Source of the DNA: Paraphysomonas bandaiensis | Taxonomy: Eukaryota; Chrysophyceae | Direction of reading: 5' to 3' | Length of the DNA: 64,000 nucleotides | Assembly (NCBI GenBank): GCA_965644295.1 | Contig: CBFFRP010000127.1 | Span: forward strand, 186,001-250,000 | In this document: piece by piece, positions 46,560 through 58,162 of the stretch | How the letters are laid out: each line of letters opens with the position of its first letter | Numbering within the stretch: position 1 is the stretch's first letter | Notes under the pieces: model-generated | Told to the model about the DNA's origin: nothing | The model's input: only the letters and a program-made list of their open reading frames with translations | Database searches by the model: none | Translations under genes and position numbers: made by a program

Positions 46560-47109
46560 ATGACAACGCCCTCTCCATACTCTGCCCCCATGATTGGACA
46601 CGGAAAATCTGACGACACTGCGACCCGAAAACTTGACGAGTATCGCAGAGCTGCGGAGTCAACCTGTGCCTCTATTGAAAAACACAGTAACGTAAAGCGT
46701 GACTTCTGGATGTCCACTCAATTCCCTCTAACAACTGCTAAGCTCCTCAGTTATCCAGGTGCAGTGGGTGTTTCCTCATGTAGCTGTTGTCTGACCCCTT
46801 AACGAACAGATGACACCCCTGAAAAGGTGGTTCGTGAGTCTAAATTTATTGCTCGTGAATACTCATTCAGCCGTAAACTTATGATGTATTATAAATGGTT
46901 TGCAGCTAAATCTTCTATGGTATGACTGTAATCCTTCTCATTATGATACCCTGATATTTCCTTAGATCCTGTCGAAAAAACCACCTGAAACACCAGGGTC
47001 ATCTGTTTACCCTGTGTCTGAATTGAGTGATACTTTGGTTCTATCCTGTCCACAAAGTCGAGGAAGTACGTTTCGAACGAATATAGTATTTCCAGAGCCC
47101 GCCTACTGA
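46560..47109 (+). CDS. Orphan protein, three exons
   Basis: I do not recognise this protein. Exons 46560-46758, 46810-46919 and 46966-47109, introns of 51 and 46 nt, frame kept, 150 residues. No signal peptide or membrane segment. The middle is charged and probably helical (TRKLDEYRRAAESTCASIEK, then REYSFSRKLMMYYKWFAAK); the C-terminus is polar and Ser/Pro-rich. Intron size, borders and divergent placement beside RPLP1 match real genes in the window, which is why I call it. A small structural or cilium-related protein would be a guess only. Confidence 0.6.
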
Positions 47110-47569
47110 GATGGAAATTGTTCGACAACCAGTGTATGATATACGTGAAAAGTTATACGGTTATACTATTGTGCATGATCCTACTTCGAAGAACGTCAGT
47201 AGTACATCAGCGGCTACATACATGTTTATATTAGTACAATATATTTATCTCATATTGTTTCCGTTATCTGAGTGGGCACCTTTCTTCGCTGTGCACCGTC
47301 TGTAGCGTTCACTAAGTTAGTGTACTTAGTATGAAAACCTTAATTAATCAGACAGGAAATTCAGACTTGGAATAACTGCATCAGAGTACACATATATACG
47401 TCGACTTTAGCTACTACTCATTAGTTTTTGTGTTTGTTATTCGATCTCACATTACGAAGCACTTTGTAGCTTTGTGGTACATTATGCTAGCATTACTGTA
47501 ACTATTACTGGTAATTGGTAATGCCACTATAAATATAAGAATGAAACATATTGTATTAATAGCCCTTAT

Positions 47570-47910
47570 ATTTGCGGGGAACTTGACACCCATTAATGGT
47601 AATGGTAAGAAAGTAAGTACTTTAAAGCTTTAGTGCATCTTCTTTTCTCCGAATTAACCAGGGCCTGGTAACCATGCATTAGTGGCCTGTTAATGGTAGT
47701 CCAGTTCCCGGCAATTATGATGGCCACTAATGGCCATTAATACCTACTAACTTAAAGTAGATAATACCGCTCATAATAGATAGAGTGATACTCCCTTAAT
47801 TACTAATTTTTAATTAAATAGCAGACTATGAATTGTAACTACTTCTTGTAGGGCTTCATGGAGGGTATATGCCATTACCATTAACGGTTACCAAGCCCTG
47901 GAATAAACGC
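47570..47910. repeat. GGGAACTGG-family element with nested inverted piece
   Basis: The left part GGGGAACTTGACACCCATTA and the right part ACGGTTACCAAGCCCTGG match the two halves of the compact copy at 27078-27117. Between them, 47658-47722 is an inverted copy (CAGGGCCTGGTAACC ... GTCCAGTTCCCGGCAATT). Confidence 0.6.
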
Positions 47911-49069
47911 CAGACACTAGGCAATGTTCGTACAACTCTACAGAATATTCGTGATATCTATGCGCATTATCATCGGAAAACTTCAAGGTCTGAAACTTAG
48001 AAAGTGGTTTTGTCAGCAAAGTGCCTGCTCGGAGTGTTTGCGGTTAACACTTTGAATGTGTTGTTATGTACGTCATATATATGTTAGAGTAGAGTAATAA
48101 TAGGTTTTATGCACAGAAGCGACGGCCATATTATTCAAGTGACGAGCCATTTTCTAGCATATATGGAGAATAAGTATGTTCGGCAGATTACGAATTTGGA
48201 CTGTGATTTAATATTTACGGTGCACCCATATAGTTTTGTGGAGAAGGAGTGGAGTATCCAACTACCAGATAAATTTGGTTTAGTTTATTTAGGGTTGGAC
48301 ATGTGATGGACGTCAAATTACTATATTATTGAAGTGGAGTGTTACTGTATATGCTGCGGACAGCAAGTTTTAGAGCAACAGGACGAAGGCGATTTACAAG
48401 GCACTGCTGCTGACATTAGAGATATTATACGTCATTAATAAACTGCAATTATTTGATACAACTCTTGCCAATGCTGATTGTATTGTGTGCAATAACTGTT
48501 CAGTAAATAGCAAATTGGCTGAACTAATTGAGAAGCCATTGGTATGTTGCATCTTATATCGACTGAAAGAATTCATTCCTTCTTGATGAAGCATAAAAAC
48601 AAAAAGCTTGAATTCTGTGGTTTTCTACATTATTATAAACTACGATATATATTATGTACGTTAAATTGCATGTTATTTCCCTTGGAAAATAAAGCTATTA
48701 TTATTACATAATTTTTTCTAATAATATTTGGCTCAACGTTTTCTGGACACTGCCGAGGTCAGCAAAAGCGCTCGAATCAGTACCTGTGTGTTCAACTACC
48801 GTAGTAGCTTACTTTAAATAACACCCGATCGTCCATGTCGTCTGGAGACGTGGCTATATTCCTTCGACTCAACTGCATGTTGTGGGATGCTACTACTTTT
48901 CACGAAGTCTTGGAAGAATATGTGCCAGTGGAGAGCAAGAAGAATGATGATATGTAGTCTGTTATTTATTTAACCTACCCTCTATTATGAGCGATATTAT
49001 CTATATAGTATAATAATAATATATATGTAAAAAGTCATTAGTGGTAATTACGACCATTATAATTGCCGG

Positions 49070-49115
49070 GGTAGAGTGTATGTTAATGACCATTATATAA
49101 TTGTAGGGAACTGGG
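49070..49115. repeat. GGGAACTGG-family fragment
   Basis: ATTATAATTGCCGGGG and TAATTGTAGGGAACTGGG occur close together and match the family core. Confidence 0.5.
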
Positions 49116-49389
49116 AGGCGAGACCAAGGCTAGCATAATATCCTGAGAAGGATGCTTCGCTTCTCCTGGTACATCGTACTATCCTGTTTTCTACAAAGCT
49201 GAATTATAAGAAAAAGGATATAATTTTCAAATCAACTACCAAAGTTACCAATTGAATCAATATCAATGCATCTGGCTAATCATACATAGTAGACATAATA
49301 ATAGTAAAAGCTCTGATGTCATCCATTATTCTTTTCCGTAATGCTAGCCCATATGTCATCAATCAGTCTTATGCATATATAAATGTCTG

Positions 49390-49850
49390 TTTATTAGCAA
49401 TAGGCGTTTGAGAGTCAGTCCCAGCTTTTTGAAGTTAGATGACCGAATTATAGTCAAAGCTACTAAATAAGTATCTACCATAAACCAACCAGTATAACTC
49501 TAGTATATCCTACTATTTAACGCTTCAAGAGTTGCTTGTGCGTCACCACAAGCACCAAGGTGCCACCACTTCCACTCGTGAATGTGTATTATGGAGAGTT
49601 AGCCGATGATATAAGTCCTACGGGGTCAATGCTTGTTTAGTCAGGGGGATGCCCTTTGGGGTAGGGCTCCGCAGGATTGGGAGGGGGTACATGATTCTGT
49701 ATCAGGGTGGTGAGCGTACCGAGCGTGAGAGACATGAGTTGAGGCATAGGACGTAGGAATAGGTTCTGGATCATCATCAGGAAACTCAATACGCAATTGG
49801 AGCGCAGAAATAGCTGGCGGAGACGCCGGCGCCACGGTTTGGTGATGTGG
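49390..49850 (-). mobile_element. LINE 3' end (copy 6)
   Basis: On the minus strand: a protein tail (ARYAHHPDTESCTPS) alignable with that at 61700-62000, then the hairpin tail (AAGTGGTGGCACCTTGGTGC, TTGTGGTGACGCACAAGC) and the terminus CGCCTATTGCTAATAA. The protein part is broken. Confidence 0.75.
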
Positions 49851-50334
49851 GGGTGAGGTGTTGTTATGCTCTTCTGATTTTAATATCGTATACTCAATAA
49901 CTATATCATTCGTGATTGTACTCTAAAAATGAAATACGCGGCAATAATTCCATTATAGACTATAGATTCCATTATAGCTTGTTTAACATGAACACACACC
50001 ATAATCCTTTATAGTACTGTTTAACATAATTTTAAAAATTGATACTTATTATATTTAGAGTATAGATAATTATGTTAAACCATACTTCAACTGCCTTCAA
50101 GCTGTCATAATCAACTGCCTTACAAGTTGTCATTTGTCATAGTTCGAAATAAAAGCCTCCTGATATCCTTCTGTGCAAAGTTGATTATACCTGAGCGTAG
50201 ATGCATGAGCCCATATTGTCTAGAATCGTTGCTATTACTTGTTGTGGGATGCTTATGCCCTCCATGAAGCCCTGCAAGAGGATCCTGACATGACAGTGGA
50301 GAGTGAGAAGCAGTATTAACGATTCGCAATCTGT

Positions 50335-50616
50335 AGCTACAAGTTACACTAAATCTGTAATAAATGGAGCACTACACTATCTATATGAGCGGATCCATCT
50401 ACTTAGGCATTAATAGCCATTATAATTGTACTACATCCTAGCTATCTATGTTCTATTCCCTAATGCATAGTAGTTTACTTTGATAAAGGCTTGTGAGAGA
50501 GATAATAGCTTGATGTAGCACATGTGAACCACGTCATTAATTACACTACTTATAATATAACACATAACGAAACATTAATTCGTAAAGCAGTGACAGTTAA
50601 TTGGAAGGTTATATGC
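50335..50616. repeat. Duplicated 3' flank of alpha-tubulin copy 2
   Basis: Shares AATAAATGGAGCACTACAC and the block from AATGCATAGTAGTTTACTTT up to the stop codon with 27020-27305, with a few indels. Confidence 0.8.
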
Positions 50617-51978
50617 TTAGTACTCCTCACCGAAGTCCTCCTCCTCGCCTTCGCCCTCAGCAGTCTCAGCACCGACCTCTTCGTAATCCTTCTCAAGGGC
50701 GGCAAGATCCTCACGAGCCTCAGAGAACTCGCCTTCCTCCATACCCTCACCGACATACCAGTGAACAAAGGCACGCTTGGCGTACATAAGATCGAACTTG
50801 TGGTCAATGCGGGAGAGAGCCTCGGCAATAGCGGTGGTATTGGAAACCATGCACACGGCGCGCTGGACACGGGCAAGATCTCCACCAGGGACAACAGTTG
50901 GGGGCTGGTAGTTAATGCCGCACTTGAAACCGGTGGGGCACCAGTCCACGAACTGAACAGTTCTCTTTGTCTTGATGGTGGCCACAGATGCGTTCACATC
51001 CTTGGGGACAACATCACCTCTGTACATGAGACAGCAGGCCATATATTTGCCGTGACGAGGATCGCACTTAGTCATCATATTGCTGGGCTCAAACACAGAG
51101 TTTGTAATCTCAGCAACAGATAGCTGCTCGTGGTATGCCTTCTCAGCAGAGATGATAGGAGCATATGAGGTAAGCATAAAGTGGATACGAGGGTAGGGCA
51201 CCAAGTTGGTCTGGAACTCAGAGATATCCACGTTAAGAGCACCATCGAAACGAAGAGATGCAGTCAAAGAAGAAACAACCTGAGCAATAAGACGGTTCAA
51301 GTTGGTGTAGGTTGGGCGCTCAATATCGAGGTTGCGGCGGCACACATCGTAGAGAGCCTCGTTATCGAGACAGAAAGTGCAGTCAGTGTGCTCAAGGAGA
51401 GAGTGAGTGGAAAGCACGTGGTTGTAAGGCTCAACAACAGCGGTGGCCACCTGAGGAGCGGGGGTCACAGTGAAGGAGAGCTTTGACTTGCGGCCGTAAT
51501 CAACGGAAAGTCTCTCAAGGAGAAGAGATCCAAGACCAGATCCAGTACCACCACCAGTGGCGTGGAAGATCATGAATCCCTGAAGACCAGTACAGTTGTC
51601 AGCAAGTTTACGCACTCTGTCCAACACAAGATCAACAATCTCCTTGCCAATGGTGTAGTGTCCTCTGGCGTAGTTGTTGGCAGCATCCTCCTTGCCGCTG
51701 ATCACCTGCTCAGGGTGGTACAGCTGTCTGTAGGTGCCAGTGCGGACTTCGTCACATACACCAGGCTCCAAGTCAACCATCACAGCTCTGGGAACGTGTT
51801 TGCCAGCACCAGTCTCTGAGAAGAAGGTGTTGAAAGAGTCGTCACCGCCGCCAACGGTCTTGTCGCTGGGCATCTGGCCGTCAGGCTGGATTCCGTGCTC
51901 GAGGCAGTAAAGCTCCCAGCATCCGTTTCCGGCCTGAACACCGGCTTGTCCAATGTGAATAGAGAGGCACTCGCGCAT
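50617..51978 (-). CDS. TUBA: Alpha-tubulin, copy 2
   Basis: The same 453-residue protein as copy 1, with no amino-acid difference that I can find and only silent base changes (for example AAGCCGG to AAACCGG near 50928, and GTAAAGAGC to GTAGAGAGC near 51350). Same strand as copy 1, 23.3 kb away. It is divergent to RPL34, with 413 bp between starts. The duplicated block reaches about 130 bp upstream of the start and about 280 bp downstream of the stop. Confidence 0.99.
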   Translation of the reverse strand: MRECLSIHIGQAGVQAGNGCWELYCLEHGIQPDGQMPSDKTVGGGDDSFNTFFSETGAGKHVPRAVMVDLEPGVCDEVRTGTYRQLYHPEQVISGKEDAANNYARGHYTIGKEIVDLVLDRVRKLADNCTGLQGFMIFHATGGGTGSGLGSLLLERLSVDYGRKSKLSFTVTPAPQVATAVVEPYNHVLSTHSLLEHTDCTFCLDNEALYDVCRRNLDIERPTYTNLNRLIAQVVSSLTASLRFDGALNVDISEFQTNLVPYPRIHFMLTSYAPIISAEKAYHEQLSVAEITNSVFEPSNMMTKCDPRHGKYMACCLMYRGDVVPKDVNASVATIKTKRTVQFVDWCPTGFKCGINYQPPTVVPGGDLARVQRAVCMVSNTTAIAEALSRIDHKFDLMYAKRAFVHWYVGEGMEEGEFSEAREDLAALEKDYEEVGAETAEGEGEEEDFGEEY

Positions 51979-52391
51979 GTTGTTGTTGTTGTTTGTGGGT
52001 AAGTTAACTCGCAAATGTTTGTCTTTGTCGAAGTAACGAAATTATGAATCACTGCACACTTCAAATCCTCTCATGCTCATGCCATTTGAAACCGACATAT
52101 CTTGAAGGGTCACAAGAAAATTAGAATCTTCAAGGATTTTTTATTATTTTCAGTTTATTGATGTCGGGGTCAGAAGTTTGTTTTCAGTTTTGTCGTTTGA
52201 AGATTTGAAGTATAATTGGCAGACCACAAGGCCTTGACACCATCAAATCACCTCCCATATAAGCTACAGCTATATTACGACTGGATTTAATTTACTTAAC
52301 TTCTGTTTAGCGCATTGAATAGGATAGGACAGGTTAGTGCTGCCTTCGGTATATAATTTTTATTTTCTTTGTAATTTCCTATTCAGTTGAA
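51979..52391. promoter_or_regulatory. Divergent region, alpha-tubulin 2 / RPL34
   Basis: Identity with the copy 1 upstream region ends at GAAGGGTCA near 52112. The remaining 280 bp is unrelated to the region next to copy 1, so the two tubulin genes share only a proximal promoter. Confidence 0.5.
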
Positions 52392-52907
52392 ATGGGAAAG
52401 GATCACAGAGTTACCCTTAAGAGTCGCCATGCGTACCGCACTCTTTCAAACAGAGTGAAGACCATCAAGACCCCTGGTACGATGTTTTGGTAGACCAAAA
52501 GATGTAATTGATTGGAATAATCTAGGTGGCCGCTACACCTCTCAGCTTATTGCCAAGGCAAGAAAGGGCCCCATCTGCGGTGATTGTGGCATTTCTCTTC
52601 CTGGGGTAAGCAACATATGACTATATATCATAATGATAATAATAACATCTTATATATTAGATCAAGCACATGAACTCTAATGAGTTCAAGAACGCCAAGA
52701 AGCGTGAGAAGACTGTCTCTCGTGCCTACGGTGGATCTCGCTGCGGAAACTGTGTCAGACAAAGGTTAGTTCCTATTTTCTCACTCTATGTTGTTGTGAT
52801 ATGTTCTTTACTACTGTAGAATTGTTCGTGCTTTCTTGATTGAGGAGCAGAAGATTGTGAAGAAGGTCTTGGCCGAGAAGTCGAAGAAGACCAAGAAGTC
52901 TGATTAA
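52392..52907 (+). CDS. RPL34: 60S ribosomal protein L34
   Basis: Large-subunit ribosomal protein of the L34e family. Exons 52392-52476, 52526-52605, 52661-52764 and 52820-52907, introns of 49, 55 and 55 nt. The two zinc-site Cys pairs are in CGDCG and CGNCV; the conserved KTVSRAYGGSRCGNCVRQR leads into IVRAFLIEEQKIVKKVL. A Lys-rich C-terminus follows. About 118 residues, the normal length. Confidence 0.98.
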
Positions 52908-53324
52908 ATTTCTCATGGAAAATACTGTACTTATCCCTTAATAATGGAGCTATCCTTAACACTTACATTGTTGCGACCCACTCCATGAGCGTTTCCTACT
53001 GTAGTTATTGTTGCATATTTCTGTTGTCAACTCATTATGCAGTCCCGTATTTGATCCCCGCTTACAACTTACAATTCCGTGATTGCAAACGGTGCTCGAT
53101 AACTTTTCTCATTATACAAAATACGAAGAAGGGCATGTTGTTATCAATAACCACTCTCTGCAGTTCGGCTCAACTGTATGATATATTATACATTCCTTAG
53201 TTCAAACTATATAAAATTCAATCTATCAGAAGCAGCTAGATTGTTGTTTCTGGCTTAACCCTTTAAGGGTTCTGGTAATATATTAAATCATTGTCACGGT
53301 AATATATTGACCCTACTAAATTTA
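52908..53324. other. RPL34 3' flank
   Basis: No supported gene; a 71-residue ORF at 52985 shows no domain. Confidence 0.4.
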
Positions 53325-53515
53325 ACCGCTGTTCCTACTATATACTATAATTAAAAAGTGCCATTTGTTTCTACTATATTTTGCTGACGTTCCTATTAAA
53401 TTAATAAGTCAACTCAGCCTACTAATTGTTTCAGACATTCCTTCTAAGTTAATTTTTTTTTATTATACTAAATTTCAATACGGCTCAACTGCTATTTTTA
53501 TTTTAGTAGGAACAA
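53325..53515. repeat. TTCCTACTAAA-family repeat, copy 2
   Basis: Same order of words as at 15062-15265, ending TTTTAGTAGGAACAAATGG. Similarity to copy 1 continues a little beyond, to AACATGACACCA. Confidence 0.8.
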
Positions 53516-53855
53516 ATGGTAAATCTAGTAGGTTTAAACATGACACCAGGCATTGGCATGACAGGTTATTCTCTGAAATTATAGTTCACAGCACTATTTG
53601 TTAATATGTCGGTAGCTTGCAAGGCATCTTGATCTAGAGCATTGGAGTTGGCATAGCGTTTCCTACACTTACAACTCATTTTTCTATCTCTCTATCTTTG
53701 CTTATATTTCAATAACGAGTGTGTGGTATCAAGAATATATATATTATGATATATAATCAGCATTGTAACAAAAATCTCCATTCAAACACTTCTGTTACCC
53801 CGCCTCCCGCACGCACAAACGAATTTCCCAGCTACATGATAGTTACAGTTACCAC
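53516..53855. other. Gap before the OSCP gene (3' side)
   Basis: AT-rich; no gene or repeat recognised beyond the end of the neighbouring repeat. Confidence 0.35.
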
Positions 53856-54627
53856 CTAGGCATCACCAGCAGTATCAAGAGCCATATTCAATTCCGTAAC
53901 TCTAGCAGCGATTGATAAATCCATAACTTTATCACCAATTAAAATCTGTAGCCCACCAATAATATTTGAATCCTCCTTAAAGGTGAGGTCAACCTTCTTC
54001 CCCTTGCCAATCATGGACATGACGGCGTTCTCAACATCCTTCGCCTGCTGCTTTTTGAGCGGTTCCGCGCTGATAATAGTAGCAGTGACATTTCCGCGGG
54101 CGGTATCCCTGAGCTCAAAGAATGCACTTGCAACCTATAATACGTAAAAAGCCGTGGTGAAAGTGATATTCTAGAGCTACCTTGCCAGCGTCGGCAATTC
54201 TTCCGTTGGCAGACATTGTCATGAGCAAGTTTGTGGTAATGCTGGAAATTTTCTTCTGGCCAAGAATTTCGCCAACCTATTCAGGTGTTTACATACAATA
54301 TTATAGCTCGATATTTCCATACCAATGATGCTTTCTCACCGCGTGAAACGGTGGGATTGGCGAGATAAGCAGCAAAAGTAGGACTTTTGTCAAGGGTGGT
54401 AGTAAATGCCATTAATTCATTCTCTACTTTATCCAACACACCCGCCTAAAGCGAATAATAAATGAAATGAACATAAACCCAGTTATACAGACCTTGCTGG
54501 CTGCGGTGTATACGGCACCGGCATAGCGGCCTGTGGTGCCATGCAGTCTCTTGGGGGGAGCATGAGCTGCTTCTGAACAAAATGTTCTCACACTGGAACC
54601 GATTCTAGCAATACCACCACGCAACAT
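53856..54627 (-). CDS. ATP5PO: Mitochondrial ATP synthase OSCP (delta) subunit
   Basis: Joins the F1 head of ATP synthase to the peripheral stalk in the inner mitochondrial membrane. Exons 54627-54493, 54445-54323, 54276-54181 and 54134-53856, introns of 46-47 nt, 210 residues. The N-terminus is rich in Arg, Ser and Ala without acidic residues (MLRGGIARIGSSVRTFCSEA), like a mitochondrial targeting signal. The OSCP pattern follows: RYAGAVYTAASKAGVLDKVE, ANPTVSRGEKASLVGEIL, TTNLLMTMSANGRI and the C-terminal DLTFKEDSNIIGGLQILIGD. It is the best sign in the window of aerobic-type mitochondria. Confidence 0.96.
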
Positions 54628-55164
54628 ATTCTCTTATGCTCTATATAAACACACTAATGTAGTATATGGTAATGTAATGAGAACACCACACACCCCTATC
54701 CCATCCATATGTATACAACGACGATACATACACACTCGACATACGCCACCATAAAAAAACACAGCACACTCAAGTAAAAACTGAAAAAAAATGCAGTGAA
54801 TCTTAAATCGGCAATTTTCAGTGGAGATGGCCATACGTACAATCCCAGTCCATACTGCCTACAATCACAATGCAGGGCAGATATCCACATCTAGACATCG
54901 AGGTATCTAGAGGACTGGACACGAGAATTGTCAGTGGACGGTGCATGTGAATAAAGAGACAGTACTATTGCTCAGTCTCTCTATCCGTCTCTATCAGGGA
55001 AACGATCTGTATCGAAAACAACAACAGCATGAATCGAAGGGCAGCACTAAAGAAACAGCTTCAGAGACACCAGCGTATTGAATTCGTGCTTTCCATATAA
55101 AATAAACATCACTAACTGATTCTTACTAACTACTAACTGATGACACGTGTTCTCGATACTTCGG
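54628..55164. other. OSCP upstream region
   Basis: No supported gene. The A-rich run near 54757-54790 and the region up to 55150 show no coding pattern. Confidence 0.4.
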
Positions 55165-55435
55165 TAATGTATTTGTCCCTACAAAATTTCACCGATATTC
55201 TGATTAAACTAAAAAGTGCCATTTGTTCCTTCTAAAATTACTGACGTTCCAATTATACTAAAAGTGGCAGGTAAGTATACTAAATTCCAGAGATTCCTAC
55301 TAAGTTACGAATTTTAATTGATTCTATTAAAAATAAATACGGCTCAACTGCCATTTTTAGTTTAGTAGGACCATCTGCAAAATTTAGTAGATACTAATGG
55401 CACTTCTTAGTTTAGTAGGAACAAATGGAAAATTT
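55165..55435. repeat. TTCCTACTAAA-family repeat, copy 3
   Basis: The longest copy. It has at least six spaced CTACTAAA/TTTAGTAG words and repeats the end unit (TTTTTAGTTTAGTAGGACCA, then CTTAGTTTAGTAGGAACAAA). Confidence 0.8.
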
Positions 55436-55681
55436 AGTCTCGATACTTTTCTAAAGCACAGATACTATACACAGAGGAATACTTCCATATTTTGGAATAC
55501 TATATTCTATACTCAGGTGGATATGATGTTCGATACATCTATGTAACAATCCACAACTGCAGCTTCTTTCATGTGAAAAGTGTACAGATGGACCGCGAAT
55601 AGTAGCTATAACGCTTCGTTATTAAGTGGATCATTGCTTACTACGTTATAGACTACAACTCATTCAGGAATGCTACGAAAT
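55436..55681. other. 3' flank of the helicase gene
   Basis: No gene or repeat recognised. Confidence 0.3.
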
Positions 55682-58162
55682 CTACTTTCTTCGCTTATAT
55701 TTACTCTTACTCTTAAATGACTTGTGTCCTAACTTTCCTCCCTTGCGGAGCTTCTTGTTTGGGTCGAATTCTGAAAACTCACTTTCTTTGGCCTGCTTTT
55801 GAAGTACTTTCTTCTTCACTTTAATTCCACCAGTGCTGCCATTCCAGTCATTCATATCGTGGTCAAGACCACCCACAGCGAAAACAGGTCGCCGAACTTT
55901 ATCAGCTTTCGCTTTCTTTGAAATGTCTGATGGAGTTTTCTCTTTCAGCTGTTCAGCGTTTTCTCTCCTGGATACCTTAGCGCGCTTTACTGCCGCCTTA
56001 TTTTGCACACCTAAATATTTATATCACAACTATAAAAAAATTACATATTGACACCCACTTTCTTCTTCGATCTCCTTGAGGGCTTCGATTCGCCTTCTTT
56101 TCTTTCTCGACAACCGGTGTTCTTTACTTTTACTTTTGGTCTCCTCGTCATCACGGTACTCATCCCGTAAGGCCATTTCCCTTATGCGCTCCTCTTCAGT
56201 CATAGTAGCTTCTCCACGGGCAGCGAGACTCTCTTCCTTAGCTCGCATGCGACTGGCTTCTTTTACGGCTTGTTTCTGAGTCTCTGTTTGATACCACGTT
56301 CGAGCTGGTCTGCTGTGAATTTCATCCTCATGCATAAGAAGATTCTCTGCACGCTCCGCCTCACGCAGTGCAGTGTCTGTTTTCGCCTTCATTTTCTCTT
56401 CTCTATAGTACTGTGTAATAGCATCCTCTAATGATGCAATTTTGGCAATATAGTGAGAGATGACGGCGGCCGGGATAGTACGACTAAGGACATTGATTCC
56501 ACCTTGCTTACTTTGCGCAGCACCAGAGGCGTCCGATTTAAGAAGATCTTTCATGACCTTTCGTCTTCCATCACTGACTAATGTCACTGATCTACCATTT
56601 CTGCCTGCACGAGCCGTACGCCCAACCCTATGAACGTAAGTGCTTGTGGACCTCGGCATCTCAGCGTTAAGCACAGTCTGCACAGCAGATATATCTAGCC
56701 CTCTGGCAACAACATCCGTCGCAATAAGTACTTGGCACTCTCCCCGAGTAAAACGAAGCAATGCTTGTTCCCTCTGTGGCTGGGTCATATCTCCATGCAG
56801 CTCGCAGGCTGCCACGCCGGAATCGAGAAGTGTAAGCAACACGAAGAACCTATGTGCATCCCTCTTCGTCTCAAAGAACACGATTGCCCTCTGATTGAAG
56901 GTACGGCACACAAGTGCTGCCAGCATTGCCTCTTTGTCCTCGTCCCGCCTCACTCGCACGAATTCCTGCACTAGTCGAGGAGCGACGGTGGTGGCGTCCC
57001 CTTGCGTCTTAATACGCACTGGACGCTTAAGAGAAAGACGCGCAAGGTCGTCCACACCTGAGGTCATGGTCGCAGAGAATAACATGGTCTGCCTTGAATG
57101 TGGGCAATATTTTACGATTTCCTCTACCTCTTCTTGGAACCCAAGGTCCAGCAACCTGCACCAGTATCATCAAGATCGTGTCCCCGCCAAAAGCAGGTGT
57201 ACTCACCTGTCTACTTCATCCAGCACAAGGACATCAAGATCGTCCAGTGTAACGGACCTACTATTCCGCAAGTGATCTATTATTCTACCAGGAGTACATA
57301 CGACGACGTCGGGTCGATTTCGTAGAGTAGTTTCCTGAGAGCGCAAGTCCTTCTTACCACCACAAATCAGAGCGCAGGTGACGTCTGTGAACTGCGCTAG
57401 CTTCAGCAGTACAGAGTATATCTGTGTTGCCAGCTCTCTTGTAGGAGTGACCACCAACACACGGATAGCAGTTGCATCTCGAGGGCGGAAGAGCAATCGT
57501 TCTAGGAAGGGAAGAGCAAATGCGGCGGTTTTACCAGACCCAGTCAACGCACTGGCACAGATATCTCTTCCGGCTAGTGCAAATGGAATAACCTTTGCTT
57601 GTACAGGTGTAGGGTTAACATAGCCACATGCCTCTACTGCACGTAGCAACGATCGGCTTAAGTTAAGTTCTATCAAAATATTAGTGCTTAGTGGTTCCAG
57701 GTGTAGTCACAGACCTGAAAACATACTACCCCCAGCACTGGTGTCTGCCTCTTCAACAATACTATCGAAGTAAGAAGCCTCCGTCTCGGCGTCCATACCT
57801 ACAGGCTCCTCGACTACATCCCTCTTTCCCTTGGCTTTTTCCTTTGCTCGGATGGCTCTTTCCTCTATATAAAAATTCGATGGCGAGATCAATGACATCA
57901 AAATCATTTATGCATTACAAGCAGAAGACTCACCAGCATGCGGCATATCTCTGATATGGTCAGTAACAGCATCCATTTCTCCATTTGACACAGCGCTCTT
58001 TGTAGTCTTCATGCTTTTTTCTCTCTCTCTGCGCTGCTGCTGTTTGGAGGAATATCTGCCATCATCATACTCCAGTGTCAGGGACTCCTCCTCCTCCTCC
58101 TCTGACACTTCCTCGGGAGAAACCTCATCATCAGACTCTATTGTAAACTGTGGGGGATCCAT
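55682..58162 (-). CDS. DDX27: DRS1/DDX27-type RNA helicase with a DEVD box
   Basis: Nucleolar DEAD-box helicase for 60S ribosome assembly. Exons: 58162-57934, 57864-57715, 57669-57207, 57155-56059 and 56010-55682, introns 45-69 nt, 755 residues. The acidic N-terminus is typical of DRS1. Motifs: Q motif GYVNPTPVQ, Walker A ALTGSGKT, PTRELATQ, CTPGR, motif III LFSATMT, VFFETKRDAHRF, IATDVVARGLDI and motif VI HRVGRTARAG. Motif II reads LDEVDRLLDLGFQEE, so the third residue is Val in place of Ala; the codon is GTA just before an intron. The C-terminal region (KAAVKRAKVSRREN, Lys-rich end) fits DDX27. Divergent to the esterase gene, with 395 bp between starts. Confidence 0.96.

Larger units (their letters stand above)
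47110..50334. other. Repeat-rich gap
   Basis: Holds GGGAACTGG-family pieces (47570-47910, 49070-49115) and a LINE 3' end (49390-49850). Short ORFs (47111-47305, 48109-48306) show no domains or believable splicing. 50335-50616 is the flank shared with alpha-tubulin copy 1. Confidence 0.45.

Noticed and set aside
47541-47605. A signal-peptide-like exon (MKHIVLIALIFAGNL) with a GTAAG donor
   Set aside because: Its 3' half lies in a GGGAACTGG-family repeat and no believable second exon follows.
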